Shown here: positions 48,960-57,824 of the stretch, piece by piece | Numbering within the stretch: the first letter of the stretch is position 1 | How the letters are laid out: each line of letters starts with the position of its first letter | Source: Nitrospiraceae bacterium UBA2600 | GTDB lineage: Bacteria; Nitrospirota; Thermodesulfovibrionia; Thermodesulfovibrionales; Thermodesulfovibrionaceae | Length of the DNA: 64,000 bases | Direction of reading: 5' to 3' | Assembly (NCBI GenBank): GCA_002339325.1 | Contig: DDKK01000001.1 | Span: 162,213 to 226,212 of the forward strand | Position numbers and translations under genes: made by a program | The notes under the pieces: model-generated | Database searches by the model: none | Seen by the model: the letters and a program-made list of their open reading frames with translations, nothing else | What the model was told of the DNA's origin: nothing

Positions 48960-49954
48960 TGACTTTTGCACCTTTCAGCATAACGGGCATAGGAAGCATG
49001 CCTCACAGAGAGCCTTCTGATGCTTGCAAACTTATACTTGAGCATTTTGACATTCCTTTCTGGCCGCAGCTTCCAAAGCTATCTGTCCGTGAATCCATGA
49101 TTGTCCAGTTCTCCGAGGGTTTTCCGGGATTCACTTTAGATGCTGATAAGGCCTTTGTCAAAAAAAATGAGGAAGAGATTTATACATGGTTGAGCAATTA
49201 TACTGAAGAAACACTTGAACCCGTAAGCGAAAAATACTCATCAGGTCTTTATAGTCTGGCAGAGGCTTTAAAAGACCAGAAAATATCTGTAATTAAAGGA
49301 CAGATTACAGGTCCCCTTACATTTACCTTATCTTTAAAAGATGAAGAAGGAAGGCTCATATATTTTGATGAAACTCTGAGAGAACTATCTTTACTTCATC
49401 TTAAAGCAAAGGTGAAGTGGCAGATTAACTTTCTTAAAAAACTCGCAGACGAGGTTATAATATTTGTTGATGAGCCAATACTGCAGGCAGTAGGCACTTC
49501 TGCCTATATCTCCGTCGAGCAGACTGAAGCCATGAGATTAGTTAGGGAACTGGTGCATTTCATAAAATCTAACGGAGCAAAAGCAGGTATTCACTGTTGT
49601 GGCAGAGCAGACTGGAAAGAAGTCATGTCTTCAGGCATTGACATTCTTAGTTTCGATGCTTTTTTCTTTTTCGATTTTTTGAAAATTTATACCGAACAGA
49701 TAGAAGAATTTCTCAAGAACGGTGGATTTATAGCGTGGGGTTTTATTCCAACTACAGATGATATATACTCCCTAAGTGATGACCAAATTATAAAGTCAGC
49801 GTTAAGTAAAATTTCCGAGATATCAAAGCAAATTCCTTTAATCAAAACAAATTCTCTCATTACTCCATCCTGTGGAATGGGCTCTTTGGAGCTTTCCGCT
49901 GCCCAAAGAGTTTGCTACCTTCTCAGATTACTAAAAAATTTATTAAATGAATAG
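48959..49954 (+). CDS. Core MetE-like methionine synthase / methyltransferase
   Basis: A 331-residue protein equal to the C-terminal catalytic barrel of cobalamin-independent methionine synthase, without the MetE N-terminal half. Signatures are ITGIGSMPHR, KGQITGPLTFT, VDEPILQ, the zinc ligands in HCCGRADW near 212-219 and TPSCGMGSL near 302-310. Core MetE proteins of some anaerobes use methylcobalamin or a methyl-corrinoid protein rather than methyltetrahydrofolate. That fits the RACo-like activator in this window, but is inference. It overlaps tmk by 8 bases. Confidence 0.8.
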   Translation: MTFAPFSITGIGSMPHREPSDACKLILEHFDIPFWPQLPKLSVRESMIVQFSEGFPGFTLDADKAFVKKNEEEIYTWLSNYTEETLEPVSEKYSSGLYSLAEALKDQKISVIKGQITGPLTFTLSLKDEEGRLIYFDETLRELSLLHLKAKVKWQINFLKKLADEVIIFVDEPILQAVGTSAYISVEQTEAMRLVRELVHFIKSNGAKAGIHCCGRADWKEVMSSGIDILSFDAFFFFDFLKIYTEQIEEFLKNGGFIAWGFIPTTDDIYSLSDDQIIKSALSKISEISKQIPLIKTNSLITPSCGMGSLELSAAQRVCYLLRLLKNLLNE

Positions 49955-50570
49955 AGGAATTTTTATAACATTCGAAGGTATTGAAGGAGCAGGAAAAACT
50001 ACTCAGGTCAGACTGTTAGCTGAAAAATTTAAAAAGGAAGGGCTTAAAGTAATTCAGACCTTTGAACCTGGCGATACACAGGTGGGAGGAAAAATTAGAG
50101 AAATCCTTCTCAATCCTTCACTTTCAATTAATCCGAATTGCGAACTTCTTCTTTATTTTGCTGACAGAATACAGCATATTGAAGAAAAAATAAAGCCTGC
50201 CCTTGAGGCGGGTATAATTGTTTTGTGTGACCGATTTACCGATTCAACAATTGCCTATCAGGGATATGGTAGACAGATATCCATTGAATTGATAAAAAAA
50301 CTAAACACTCTTATTCTTAAGGACTTTACTCCTGACTTTACTATTATTCTTGACTTACCAGCACATATTGGATTGAATAGAAATAAAAAAATAAATAAAA
50401 GAGACCGCTTTGAAATAGAAGATATCGATTTTCATAACAGAGTAAGGGAAGGATATCTGGATATATGCAAAAATGAACCTGAAAGATTCATTGTTATAGA
50501 TGCTACAAAAGCAGCAGAAGAAGTCAGCGAGGAGATTTACAAAAAGGTAAAGACCAAATTCAGGCTTTAA
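49947..50570 (+). CDS. tmk: Thymidylate kinase
   Basis: Phosphorylates dTMP to dTDP in DNA precursor synthesis. The 207-residue protein has Walker A FEGIEGAGKTTQ near 8-19, the dTMP-binding DRFTDSTIAYQGYGR, and an E. coli-type LID region with basic residues (RNKKINKRDRFEIED). It overlaps the methyltransferase gene by 8 bases and is followed 8 bases later by holB, a very common tmk-holB pairing. No odd features. Confidence 0.95.
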   Translation: MNRGIFITFEGIEGAGKTTQVRLLAEKFKKEGLKVIQTFEPGDTQVGGKIREILLNPSLSINPNCELLLYFADRIQHIEEKIKPALEAGIIVLCDRFTDSTIAYQGYGRQISIELIKKLNTLILKDFTPDFTIILDLPAHIGLNRNKKINKRDRFEIEDIDFHNRVREGYLDICKNEPERFIVIDATKAAEEVSEEIYKKVKTKFRL

Positions 50571-50578
50571 ATTCAGGA

Positions 50579-51502
50579 ATGGAAAACAGGATTATCAAAA
50601 ATCACACAAAAGCTCTAAAAATTCTGCAAGGAACTATTAAAAGAGAGAAAATTCCACATGCCTTTCTTTTCATAGGTGATTCATATTTAGGCAAGACAAG
50701 CACAGCCATATCCTATGCAAAAGCCCTTAACTGCATGAATTCCAAGTTCCTTATTGAAAACTGTGACATCTGTTCTGCTTGTGTAAAAATAGGCAAAGGA
50801 ATCCATCCAGATTTAAAAATTATTAGCCCTGAAAAAGACACCATTACAGTTAACATGATAAGAGAAATTGAAGAGTTTATATCTCTAAAACCCCTTGAAA
50901 GCAAATATAAGATTGTAATAGTAAGAGAAGCTCATAAAATGAATTTGGCTTCGGCAAACGCATTTCTTAAAACTCTCGAAGAACCTCCTGTTCACACTAT
51001 CATTATTCTTATATGTAATAATATCCAGTCTTTACCTGAGCCACTTGTCTCAAGGTGTTTCAAAATAAACTTTACTCCTCTTTCAAAAGATATAATAGAG
51101 CAGATAATACCTGATAGTGAAAATAAAGAGCTAATAATCAAGCTAATAATGGGAAGACCTGGACTTTATCTGACAAAAGACATACTTAAAGAAGTAAAAT
51201 GGTTTGGAGATACCGTAGGAGATAACATAAAAAAAGCTCCCTGGAAAGATAATGAAGAAGTAAAACTCTGGATTGATTTCTTCTGCATAGTTTTGAGAGA
51301 TGCCTTAAGAGAAAAAATAACAGGAGAAAACGACAATATAATGCCACTTAAAATCTCAATTAGAGAAAATGTTACGATTGAGAATATAATTAATCTATAC
51401 GATAAATTAATGGAAATCAGAAAAAACATTGATTTAAATTTAAACAAAGCAATCGTCTGGAATTTTACAGAAAAAATCATAAGGGGAGTAATAAATGTCT
51501 GA
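50579..51502 (+). CDS. holB: DNA polymerase III delta' subunit
   Basis: Clamp-loader subunit of the replicative polymerase. The 307-residue protein contains a P-loop-like IGDSYLGKTSTA, a zinc module with cysteines in NCMNSKF and NCDICSACVKIG, the EEPP motif in LKTLEEPPVHT, and the SRC motif in VSRCFKINF. Position between tmk and the PSP1/RicT gene is standard. It overlaps the next gene by 8 bases. The C-terminal collar domain is diverged. Confidence 0.9.
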   Translation: MENRIIKNHTKALKILQGTIKREKIPHAFLFIGDSYLGKTSTAISYAKALNCMNSKFLIENCDICSACVKIGKGIHPDLKIISPEKDTITVNMIREIEEFISLKPLESKYKIVIVREAHKMNLASANAFLKTLEEPPVHTIIILICNNIQSLPEPLVSRCFKINFTPLSKDIIEQIIPDSENKELIIKLIMGRPGLYLTKDILKEVKWFGDTVGDNIKKAPWKDNEEVKLWIDFFCIVLRDALREKITGENDNIMPLKISIRENVTIENIINLYDKLMEIRKNIDLNLNKAIVWNFTEKIIRGVINV

Positions 51503-52256
51503 AATTGTCCACGTAAGGATAAGACCGTTTGGTAAAGTGTATCGATATCTAAAAAGTATTGAAGAGATAAAGCCTGGTTGTTTTGTCGTTGTAGAAGGAG
51601 ACTTTGGGCTGACACTTGGAAGTGTTGTAAATATAACGGAAGGTGAAGACGCAACATTAAAATCTATCATCCGCTTGGCATCGGAAGAAGATTTATCAAA
51701 TTTTGAGAAAAATCTAATTCTTGAAAAAGAGGCTAAAGAATTTTGTCTTGAACGTATAAGAGAGAGAAATCTGCCAATGAAACTGCTCGTTGTTGAATCG
51801 GCTCTTGATAGAAAAAGAATAATCTTCTACTTTACTGCTGAGGGAAGAATAGATTTCAGAGAACTTGTAAAAGACCTCGCTGCAAAATTCAAAACCAGAA
51901 TCGAACTGAGACAGATTGGAGTGAGAGATGAAGCTAAATATTTTGGAGGGATTGGTGTATGCGGAATGGAGATATGCTGCCGTAGATATATAAGTTTTTT
52001 CAAACCCGTATCTCTTAAAATGGCAAAAGACCAAGAAATGGTGATAAATGTCTCAAAACTTTCAGGAGTATGTGGCAGACTTAAATGTTGCCTGAGATAT
52101 GAATATTACGGTGAAATAGAGGAAATTATTGATGAAGAAATTGTTGCCCAGGAAGAAAGAGAGCCGGAATTTAAAAAATTCTCCTTTATATTAAATAAGT
52201 CTACCGATGAGGATTCTATGGATGAGTCAACAGGAGGTAAAAATGACTCAAAATAA
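51495..52256 (+). CDS. ricT: PSP1 domain protein RicT (YaaT)
   Basis: A 253-residue protein with the PSP1 core (VEGDFGLTLGSVV near the N-terminus, IIFYFTAEGRIDFRELV) and the conserved cysteine set in GGIGVCGMEICCRRY and GVCGRLKCCLRYEY, which in RicT binds an iron-sulfur cluster within the RicAFT complex affecting RNase Y and sporulation/competence. RicA and RicF are not here, so the partners may differ. It overlaps holB and metG. The conserved tmk-holB-ricT-metG order supports the identification. Confidence 0.9.
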   Translation: MSEIVHVRIRPFGKVYRYLKSIEEIKPGCFVVVEGDFGLTLGSVVNITEGEDATLKSIIRLASEEDLSNFEKNLILEKEAKEFCLERIRERNLPMKLLVVESALDRKRIIFYFTAEGRIDFRELVKDLAAKFKTRIELRQIGVRDEAKYFGGIGVCGMEICCRRYISFFKPVSLKMAKDQEMVINVSKLSGVCGRLKCCLRYEYYGEIEEIIDEEIVAQEEREPEFKKFSFILNKSTDEDSMDESTGGKNDSK

Positions 52257-54153
52257 AGGTTTTTATATCACCACTCCAATATATTATGTAAACGATATTC
52301 CCCATATAGGTCATGCCTATACAACTATAGCAGCAGATATCCTTGCCAGATACATGAAGCTTAAAGGGAAAAAAGTTTTCTTCCTTACTGGAACAGACGA
52401 ACACGGGCAGAAAGTTGAAAAAGCAGCAATTCAAAGAGGAAAGACTCCTAAGGAACATGCTGACAGCATGGTTGAAAACTTCAAATCCCTCTGGAAAGCC
52501 CTTAACATAAGTAATGATGCCTTCATAAGAACAACCGATGAAGAACACAAAAAGGTCGTTAGAGAGATTCTCCAAGCCCTCTATGACAAAGGAGAGATAG
52601 AGAAAAGAAAATACTGTGGAATGTATTGCACTCCCTGCGAAAGATTCTGGACAGAGAAAGACCTAATAGATGGAAAATGCCCTGACTGCGGAAGAGAAGT
52701 GGAGTGTATTGAGGAGGAGAATTATTTTTTCCTCATGTCCAAGTATCAGAATGCCTTGATAGATTACATTGAGAAAAATCCTGAATTCATATTGCCTGAA
52801 ACAAGAAAAAATGAGGTTCTCGGCTTTCTTAAAAGCAAACCCCTTGGTGACCTCTGTATCTCCCGACCAAGACAGAGACTTGAATGGGGAATACCTCTCC
52901 CCTTCGATGAAGAATATACAACCTATGTCTGGTTTGATGCATTGTTAAATTATTACTCTGCCCTCAAATATCTTGCTCCAGAAGATACAGAGTGGTGGCC
53001 CCCAGACCATCACTTAATAGGAAAGGACATTCTTACAACCCATGCAGTTTACTGGTCTACTATGCTCATGGCACTTGAACTTCCCCTTCCAAGAAACATT
53101 TTTGCCCACGGTTGGTGGACTGTTGAAGGTAGGAAGATGTCAAAATCTTTAGGAAATGTTGTAAATCCCTGGGAGATAATAGAAAAATACGGAGTAGATG
53201 CTTTTAGGTATTTTCTTTTCAGAGAAGTATCCTTTGGACTTGATGGAGATTTTTCTGAAGAGGCATTAGTAAGAAGAATAAACAATGATCTTGCAAACGA
53301 CCTCGGAAACCTTCTAAACCGATTCCTTGCCATGAATGAAAAATACTTAAGTGGTGAGGTCATTACGAGGCTAAGCGAAGCAAAATCAGAGAATCCCCTT
53401 GACATTGAATTTGTTAACTCTTTCATAAACACCATCAATGAGATTGACAACGAAATTCTATGGAATCAATTCAAATTAAACTTAGTCCTTGAAAAGCTCT
53501 GGCATGCCATATCTCTTACCAACAACTACATAGCTAAAACTGAACCTTGGAAATTAGTAAAAGAGCACAAAGATAGAGTAAAGATAATTCTTTTCAATGT
53601 CTGGAATGCCCTAAGATTAACTTCCTTGTTCTTAATGCCTTTCATGCCTGAGACTGCTCAGAAAATATGGAAAGCCCTCGGACTGAGTGGATATGAAATG
53701 GAAAACAGAATGATAAAATGGGAAGTAACTCTCGGAGAGATAAAAACTCAAAAAATAGATCAGCTCTTTCCGAGATTGGAGATAAAGAAAGAGGAGGATA
53801 AAGCAAAGATGGAAGAAGCGAAAAGTGATGAACTCATAAGCATTGAAGACTTTATGAAGATAAAGTTAAAAGTTGGGAAGGTTTTAAGCGCTGAAAAAAT
53901 TAAAGGTTCAAAGAAATTAATAAGACTTATCGTAGACATTGGCGAAGAAAGGCAGATTGTTGCTGGAATTGGCGAGCAGTATGCTCCTGAAGAACTCATC
54001 GGTAAGTCAATTGTCGTGTTATCAAATTTAAAACCGGCAAAACTTATGGGTGTGGAGTCTCAGGGAATGCTTCTCGCAGCAACTGGTAGAGACGGGAAAC
54101 TCTCTATTCTAACACTTGACAGAGAGGTCAATGCTGGTGCTGGAATAAAATGA
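52243..54153 (+). CDS. metG: Methionyl-tRNA synthetase with C-terminal tRNA-binding domain
   Basis: Class I synthetase of 636 residues charging tRNA-Met. HIGH motif PHIGHAYTTI, zinc cysteines in CGMYCTPCERF and CPDCG, and KMSKS motif GRKMSKSLGNVV are visible; the EMAP/Trbp111-type tRNA-binding domain covers about the last 105 residues (KLKVGKVLSAEKI, RQIVAGIGEQY). ATG 52243 is chosen because CAGGAGG lies 5 bases upstream; an in-frame ATG further upstream lies within ricT. It overlaps ricT by 14 bases and radC by 4. Confidence 0.96.
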   Translation: MTQNKGFYITTPIYYVNDIPHIGHAYTTIAADILARYMKLKGKKVFFLTGTDEHGQKVEKAAIQRGKTPKEHADSMVENFKSLWKALNISNDAFIRTTDEEHKKVVREILQALYDKGEIEKRKYCGMYCTPCERFWTEKDLIDGKCPDCGREVECIEEENYFFLMSKYQNALIDYIEKNPEFILPETRKNEVLGFLKSKPLGDLCISRPRQRLEWGIPLPFDEEYTTYVWFDALLNYYSALKYLAPEDTEWWPPDHHLIGKDILTTHAVYWSTMLMALELPLPRNIFAHGWWTVEGRKMSKSLGNVVNPWEIIEKYGVDAFRYFLFREVSFGLDGDFSEEALVRRINNDLANDLGNLLNRFLAMNEKYLSGEVITRLSEAKSENPLDIEFVNSFINTINEIDNEILWNQFKLNLVLEKLWHAISLTNNYIAKTEPWKLVKEHKDRVKIILFNVWNALRLTSLFLMPFMPETAQKIWKALGLSGYEMENRMIKWEVTLGEIKTQKIDQLFPRLEIKKEEDKAKMEEAKSDELISIEDFMKIKLKVGKVLSAEKIKGSKKLIRLIVDIGEERQIVAGIGEQYAPEELIGKSIVVLSNLKPAKLMGVESQGMLLAATGRDGKLSILTLDREVNAGAGIK

Positions 54154-54824
54154 GCTCTGTAAAAGAATGGCCTAAAACTGAAAGACCTCGTGAGAGACTT
54201 ATTAAAGAGGGTGCACAGAGTTTAAGCGATGCTCAACTTCTTGCCATAATTCTTAGAACTGGTTCAAATGGAAAAACTGTAGTAAACACAGCTATCGAAT
54301 TAATTCAGCACTTTGGAGGTCTAAGAGGACTTGATGAAGCATCAGTGGGAGAGCTAAAAAAATTTAAAGGACTTGGTTTAGCCAAAATTGCCCAGATAAA
54401 AGCAGCCTTTGAACTCGGTAGAAGAGTCCTTTCAGAGAAAGCCTTTGAGCAAGTCTTTAACTCTGCCGAGACCGTTTTCAGATACTTCGCTCCAAAACTA
54501 AATGGACTAAAAAAAGAGGTATTTATAACTTTACTTCTTGACACCAAACTTCGTCTTATAAGAGAAGTCAAAGTCTCCGAAGGCACCCTAAATCAGTCCC
54601 TAATCCATCCAAGAGAAGTGTTTAAAGAGGCAATCAAAGAGTCTGCCTATGCATTAATTCTTATCCACAACCATCCAAGCGGAGACCCATCTCCAAGTGA
54701 GCAAGACATTGATATAACAAAAAAACTTAAAAAAGCCTCAGAAATCCTCGAAATCCCCATTCTCGACCACATAATCATCGGAAATGGGAGATATTTTAGT
54801 ATGAAAGAGAGGGGAATTATATAA
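54150..54824 (+). CDS. radC: RadC/YeeS-family JAB domain protein
   Basis: A 224-residue protein with an N-terminal helix-hairpin-helix region (LKKFKGLGLAKIAQIKAAFE) and a C-terminal JAB/MPN metalloprotease-like domain; the zinc motif is HNHPSGDPSPSEQD near 172-185. Long annotated as a DNA repair protein, but its biochemical role is not settled. It overlaps metG by 4 bases (ATGA). Chromosomal context rather than a mobile element suggests the housekeeping type. Confidence 0.92.
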   Translation: MSSVKEWPKTERPRERLIKEGAQSLSDAQLLAIILRTGSNGKTVVNTAIELIQHFGGLRGLDEASVGELKKFKGLGLAKIAQIKAAFELGRRVLSEKAFEQVFNSAETVFRYFAPKLNGLKKEVFITLLLDTKLRLIREVKVSEGTLNQSLIHPREVFKEAIKESAYALILIHNHPSGDPSPSEQDIDITKKLKKASEILEIPILDHIIIGNGRYFSMKERGII

Positions 54825-54845
54825 ATGTATTAAAGGAGGGAAAAG

Positions 54846-55772
54846 GTGGCAAAGTTTATTAACACGAGAGGATTTGTAAGTTTGCTTACGGCTTTTTCTT
54901 TTTTGTTTGCCTTTGTTTCAGGAGTTGTTCTTTACTTTACACCGCAGGGAAGAATTGCCTACTGGATTAATTGGAAGTTCCTCGGGCTTACAAAGACTGA
55001 CTGGACTAACATGCATATAATATTTTGCATCGTCTTTATGATTACTGCCTTTTTCCACATTTACTACAACTGGAATGTGCTCTTAAATTACATTTACAGC
55101 AAAGTGAAAAAGGCTATGAATCTGAAAAAAGAGCTTGCCATAGTATTTATTTTCGTAATTTTAAGCCTTATCAGCTCTATAAAACCCTTTCCACCTTTCA
55201 GCCTGCTTATAGAGTTTTCTGATTATCTTAAAAATGCTTGGATAAAATCTCCCGATTATGAACCACCCTACGGGCATGCAGAACTACTCTCTCTTGAGGA
55301 ATTTTCAAAAAGAAGAAACATAGATTTAAATAAAGCATTGGAAATTCTTAGGACTAAAAACATTAAAATCTCTTCAACCAAAGAAAGTCTTGGAGTTATT
55401 GCTAAAAATAACGGAATAAGTCCGAAGGAAGTTTACGAGGTTCTAAAATCCCTTGAAGGCACCCTATCGACTGATATCTCAAAATCAACACCCATTAAGG
55501 AAAGCTCTAAGGGTGCTGAAAAAAGCAAAGATACAAAATGGACAAAAGAGGAAATAATAACAGAATTTGAAGGAAAGGGGCTTGGAAGGAAAACATTAAA
55601 GCAGATAAGCGAAGAAAACGGTGTAATTGTTCAGAAAGCACTGACAAAACTCAAAAGCAAAGGCTTATATGCTAATGAAAAGGATACTCTTAGACAGATT
55701 GCAGAAAAGAATAATACAAGCCCTATTGAAGTGCTCATTATAGTTCTTGAAGATGAAGAGAAGAAAAGATAA
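54846..55772 (+). CDS. DUF4405-type membrane protein with helical repeat tail
   Basis: A 308-residue protein starting at GTG 54846 with AAAGGAGG upstream. Three membrane helices lie near 8-30, 55-80 and 95-113; histidines in MHIIF and AFFHIYYNW resemble the DUF4405 haem-type membrane domain. The soluble rest (about 140-308) has three similar helix-turn-helix-like repeats, such as FSKRRNIDLNKALEILR, IAKNNGISPKEVYEVLK and IAEKNNTSPIEVLIIVL. A sensory or redox role at the membrane is plausible, but not shown. Last gene of the ubiD-led run. Confidence 0.75.
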   Translation: MAKFINTRGFVSLLTAFSFLFAFVSGVVLYFTPQGRIAYWINWKFLGLTKTDWTNMHIIFCIVFMITAFFHIYYNWNVLLNYIYSKVKKAMNLKKELAIVFIFVILSLISSIKPFPPFSLLIEFSDYLKNAWIKSPDYEPPYGHAELLSLEEFSKRRNIDLNKALEILRTKNIKISSTKESLGVIAKNNGISPKEVYEVLKSLEGTLSTDISKSTPIKESSKGAEKSKDTKWTKEEIITEFEGKGLGRKTLKQISEENGVIVQKALTKLKSKGLYANEKDTLRQIAEKNNTSPIEVLIIVLEDEEKKR

Positions 55773-55774
55773 AA

Positions 55775-55832
55775 TATAATAAATATCACCTGCCATTGGC
55801 GGGTTGGCATTTGCCTCATTAGGAGGTGGGTT
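55775..55832 (+). promoter_or_regulatory. Promoter and structured leader of the FmdB gene
   Basis: TATAAT at 55775-55780 begins a roughly 50-base leader. ACCTGCC-ATT-GGCGGGT (55787-55803) forms a tight stem, and CCTC-ATTA-GGAGG can fold over the ribosome binding site. This may be only a short attenuator-like fold. Confidence 0.35.
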
Positions 55833-55997
55833 ATGCCAGTTTATGAGTTTAAATGCATGGATTGCGGAGAGATATTTACCATTAAAATGTCTGTAATGGA
55901 GATGGAGTCAGCCCAAATTACCTGCCCCAAATGTGGTTCTTCAAAAGTAATGAAAATGATATCCTCTTTTAATACGATGACATCGAAAAAATCATAG
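55833..55997 (+). CDS. FmdB-type zinc ribbon protein
   Basis: A 54-residue protein with the FmdB zinc ribbon: start MPVYEFKCMDCGEIF with C8 and C11, then ITCPKCGSSKV with C31 and C34. It is preceded by AGGAGGTGG and ends 13 bases before glpX. Such proteins are often annotated as formamidase regulators, but the true role is unknown; they are common next to metabolic genes. It is likely co-transcribed with glpX. Confidence 0.85.
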   Translation: MPVYEFKCMDCGEIFTIKMSVMEMESAQITCPKCGSSKVMKMISSFNTMTSKKS

Positions 55998-56010
55998 GAG
56001 GACACTTATA

Positions 56011-56976
56011 ATGGATAGTAACCTAACGCCGTCGATTCTGAGAGTATGCGAACTTGCAGCAATTGAGGCAGCAAGGCTCATGGGTAAAGGCAACAGAAAG
56101 GATGCAGACCAAGCAGCAGTTACTGCCATGCGTAGGGCTTTGAATGATATTCCAATTAAAGGTAGAATCGTTATTGGTGAAGGAGAGAGAGATGAAGCGC
56201 CTATGCTTTACATAGGTGAGGAAGTAGGAGATGGTTCTGGTCCTGAGGTTGATATTGCAGTAGACCCTCTTGAAGGGACAAATCTTTGCGCAACCGGTAT
56301 GCCCAATGCCCTGACCGTAATGGCTGTTACTGAAAAAAACGGACTCCTTTACTGCCCCGATACATACATGGAAAAGCTTGTAGTAAGGCCTCAGGCAAAA
56401 GGCATGGTAGACATTAGAAAATCTGTGAAGGAAAACCTCGACGCCCTTGCAAAAGCACTCGGTCGAGATATAGATGACCTCGTAGTTGTCGTCCTCGACA
56501 GACCGAGACATGAAAATTTAATCAAAGAAATCCGTGCTGCCGGTGCAAGAATAAAGCTTATTTCCGACGGAGACATTACTCCTGCTATAGCTGCAACTGT
56601 CGAAGGAACTGGTATACACGCCCTCATGGGAATTGGTGGTGCTCCTGAAGGAGTGCTCTCTGCAGCTGCTGTTAAAAGTTTAGGAGGGGAGATGCAGGCG
56701 AGAATCCGTTGGAGAAATGAAGAGGAAAAGAAAAGAGCCATAGCCTATGGAATGGATATTAGTGAAGATAAGGTGTACACTCTTGATGACCTTGTTCCAA
56801 GTGACAACATCGTTTTTGTTGCGACGGGCGTTACGAAAGGAGACTTACTCAACGGAGTGAGATTCTTCGGAGGAGGCGCAAGAACCCACTCACTTGTTAT
56901 TGATTCAAAGCAAAAACTAATAAGATTTGTAGACACAATCCACATATTCGACAAACTGACTAAAATAACCCTGTAA
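56011..56976 (+). CDS. glpX: Fructose-1,6-bisphosphatase class II
   Basis: Gluconeogenic phosphatase of the GlpX type, 321 residues. Metal and phosphate motifs include IVIGEGERDEAPMLYIGE, the metal aspartates in DIAVDPLEGTNLCATGMPN, and ISDGDITPAIAA. The class II enzyme also acts on sedoheptulose bisphosphate in some bacteria. The gene has AGGAGGAC upstream, follows the FmdB gene and ends at a hairpin shared with the convergent trpC. Gluconeogenesis from acetyl-CoA fits an autotrophic or acetate-assimilating anaerobe. Confidence 0.95.
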   Translation: MDSNLTPSILRVCELAAIEAARLMGKGNRKDADQAAVTAMRRALNDIPIKGRIVIGEGERDEAPMLYIGEEVGDGSGPEVDIAVDPLEGTNLCATGMPNALTVMAVTEKNGLLYCPDTYMEKLVVRPQAKGMVDIRKSVKENLDALAKALGRDIDDLVVVVLDRPRHENLIKEIRAAGARIKLISDGDITPAIAATVEGTGIHALMGIGGAPEGVLSAAAVKSLGGEMQARIRWRNEEEKKRAIAYGMDISEDKVYTLDDLVPSDNIVFVATGVTKGDLLNGVRFFGGGARTHSLVIDSKQKLIRFVDTIHIFDKLTKITL

Positions 56977-56980
56977 AAAT

Positions 56981-57021
56981 AGGGAGAAGGCATTAGAAAA
57001 AGCCTCTAATGTTTTCTCCCT
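56981..57021. terminator. Bidirectional terminator between glpX and trpC
   Basis: AGGGAGAA-GG-CATTAGA (56981-56997) pairs with TCTAATG-TT-TTCTCCCT (57005-57021) around an AAAAGCC loop; A- and T-rich flanks allow function for both converging genes. Confidence 0.75.
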
Positions 57022-57032
57022 TTCCTGCAACT

Positions 57033-57824
57033 TTAGAAATATTTTAGTTTTCTAATCTGCTCTTCGGGGTTATCGGAAAGAACAATGGAAGTACCGACCA
57101 GTATTGCGTCAATGCCAATTTTAAGTAATTTTCTTACCTCTTCAACGCTTGAGATACCGCTTTCGCTTACGACTACTTTATTTTTAGGGATTAATTCTCT
57201 CAGTTTAAAAGTCGTAGAGAGGTCTATTTGAAGAGTTTTTAAATCTCTGTTGTTTATTCCTATGATATCAACTCCAGCATGAACTGCCTTTTTCAAGCCT
57301 TCTTCGTCATGAATCTCAAATAAAACATCCATCATTAGAGATTTTGAGAGTTGGTAAAGAAAACTGCACTCATCATCTGATAAAATATCGGCAATCAGCA
57401 GTATGGCGTCAGCACCTAAAAGTTTTGACTCATATATCTGATATTCATCGAAAATAAAATCCTTTCTTAAGACAGGTATATCGGGATGTTTAGCTTTAAT
57501 TTTAGCTAAATATTCTGGCTTTCCAGAAAAAAAATCTTCCTCTGTTATGACTGAAATCGCATCAGCACCTGCTGAAACATAGACATCAGCCATCTGCTCA
57601 ACATTGTATTCTTTCAACAAACCTTTAAGAGGAGAGGCTTTCTTTATCTCGGCAATTATTTTTATCGGTTCACTGGCTGTTCTTTTTATTTTACTCAAAA
57701 AAATAAAATCAGCCCTTTGAGGTAAAGCTCTAACTTTCTCTTTTATTTCTTCAAAAGATAAAAATTTTTTCTGCTCTTCAAATCGCTGCCGCTTTTTCTC
57801 TACTATTTTTTCAAGAATACTCAT
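57033..57824 (-). CDS. trpC: Indole-3-glycerol-phosphate synthase
   Basis: Ring-closing step of tryptophan synthesis, 263 residues, TIM barrel. IIAEIKKASPLKGLL (substrate and catalytic lysine), ITEEDFFSG, VLRKDFIFDEYQIYE with the catalytic lysine, IGINNRDLKTLQID and VVSESGIS are all present. No other trp gene adjoins it. It is the last gene in a minus-strand run behind the flhB-like gene with a 4-base overlap, an unusual place for trpC. Confidence 0.95.
   Translation of the reverse strand: MSILEKIVEKKRQRFEEQKKFLSFEEIKEKVRALPQRADFIFLSKIKRTASEPIKIIAEIKKASPLKGLLKEYNVEQMADVYVSAGADAISVITEEDFFSGKPEYLAKIKAKHPDIPVLRKDFIFDEYQIYESKLLGADAILLIADILSDDECSFLYQLSKSLMMDVLFEIHDEEGLKKAVHAGVDIIGINNRDLKTLQIDLSTTFKLRELIPKNKVVVSESGISSVEEVRKLLKIGIDAILVGTSIVLSDNPEEQIRKLKYF

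Noticed and set aside
48626..49045. Open frame antisense to the mS38-like and coiled-coil genes
   Set aside because: The sense strand holds small genes with good ribosome sites and coupled stops; the antisense product is Phe/Ser-rich and unlike any family.
51166..51657. Open frame antisense to holB/ricT
   Set aside because: It overlaps two well-identified genes in the other strand and has a low-complexity Leu/Ser-rich product typical of antisense frames.
54661..54669. Perfect DnaA box TTATCCACA
   Set aside because: It lies inside radC and encodes the conserved L-I-H-N-H zinc motif region; no other boxes cluster around it, so it is a coding coincidence.
56023..56511. Long open frame antisense to glpX
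   Set aside because: It mirrors conserved glpX codons, has odd Cys/His-rich composition and no ribosome binding site.
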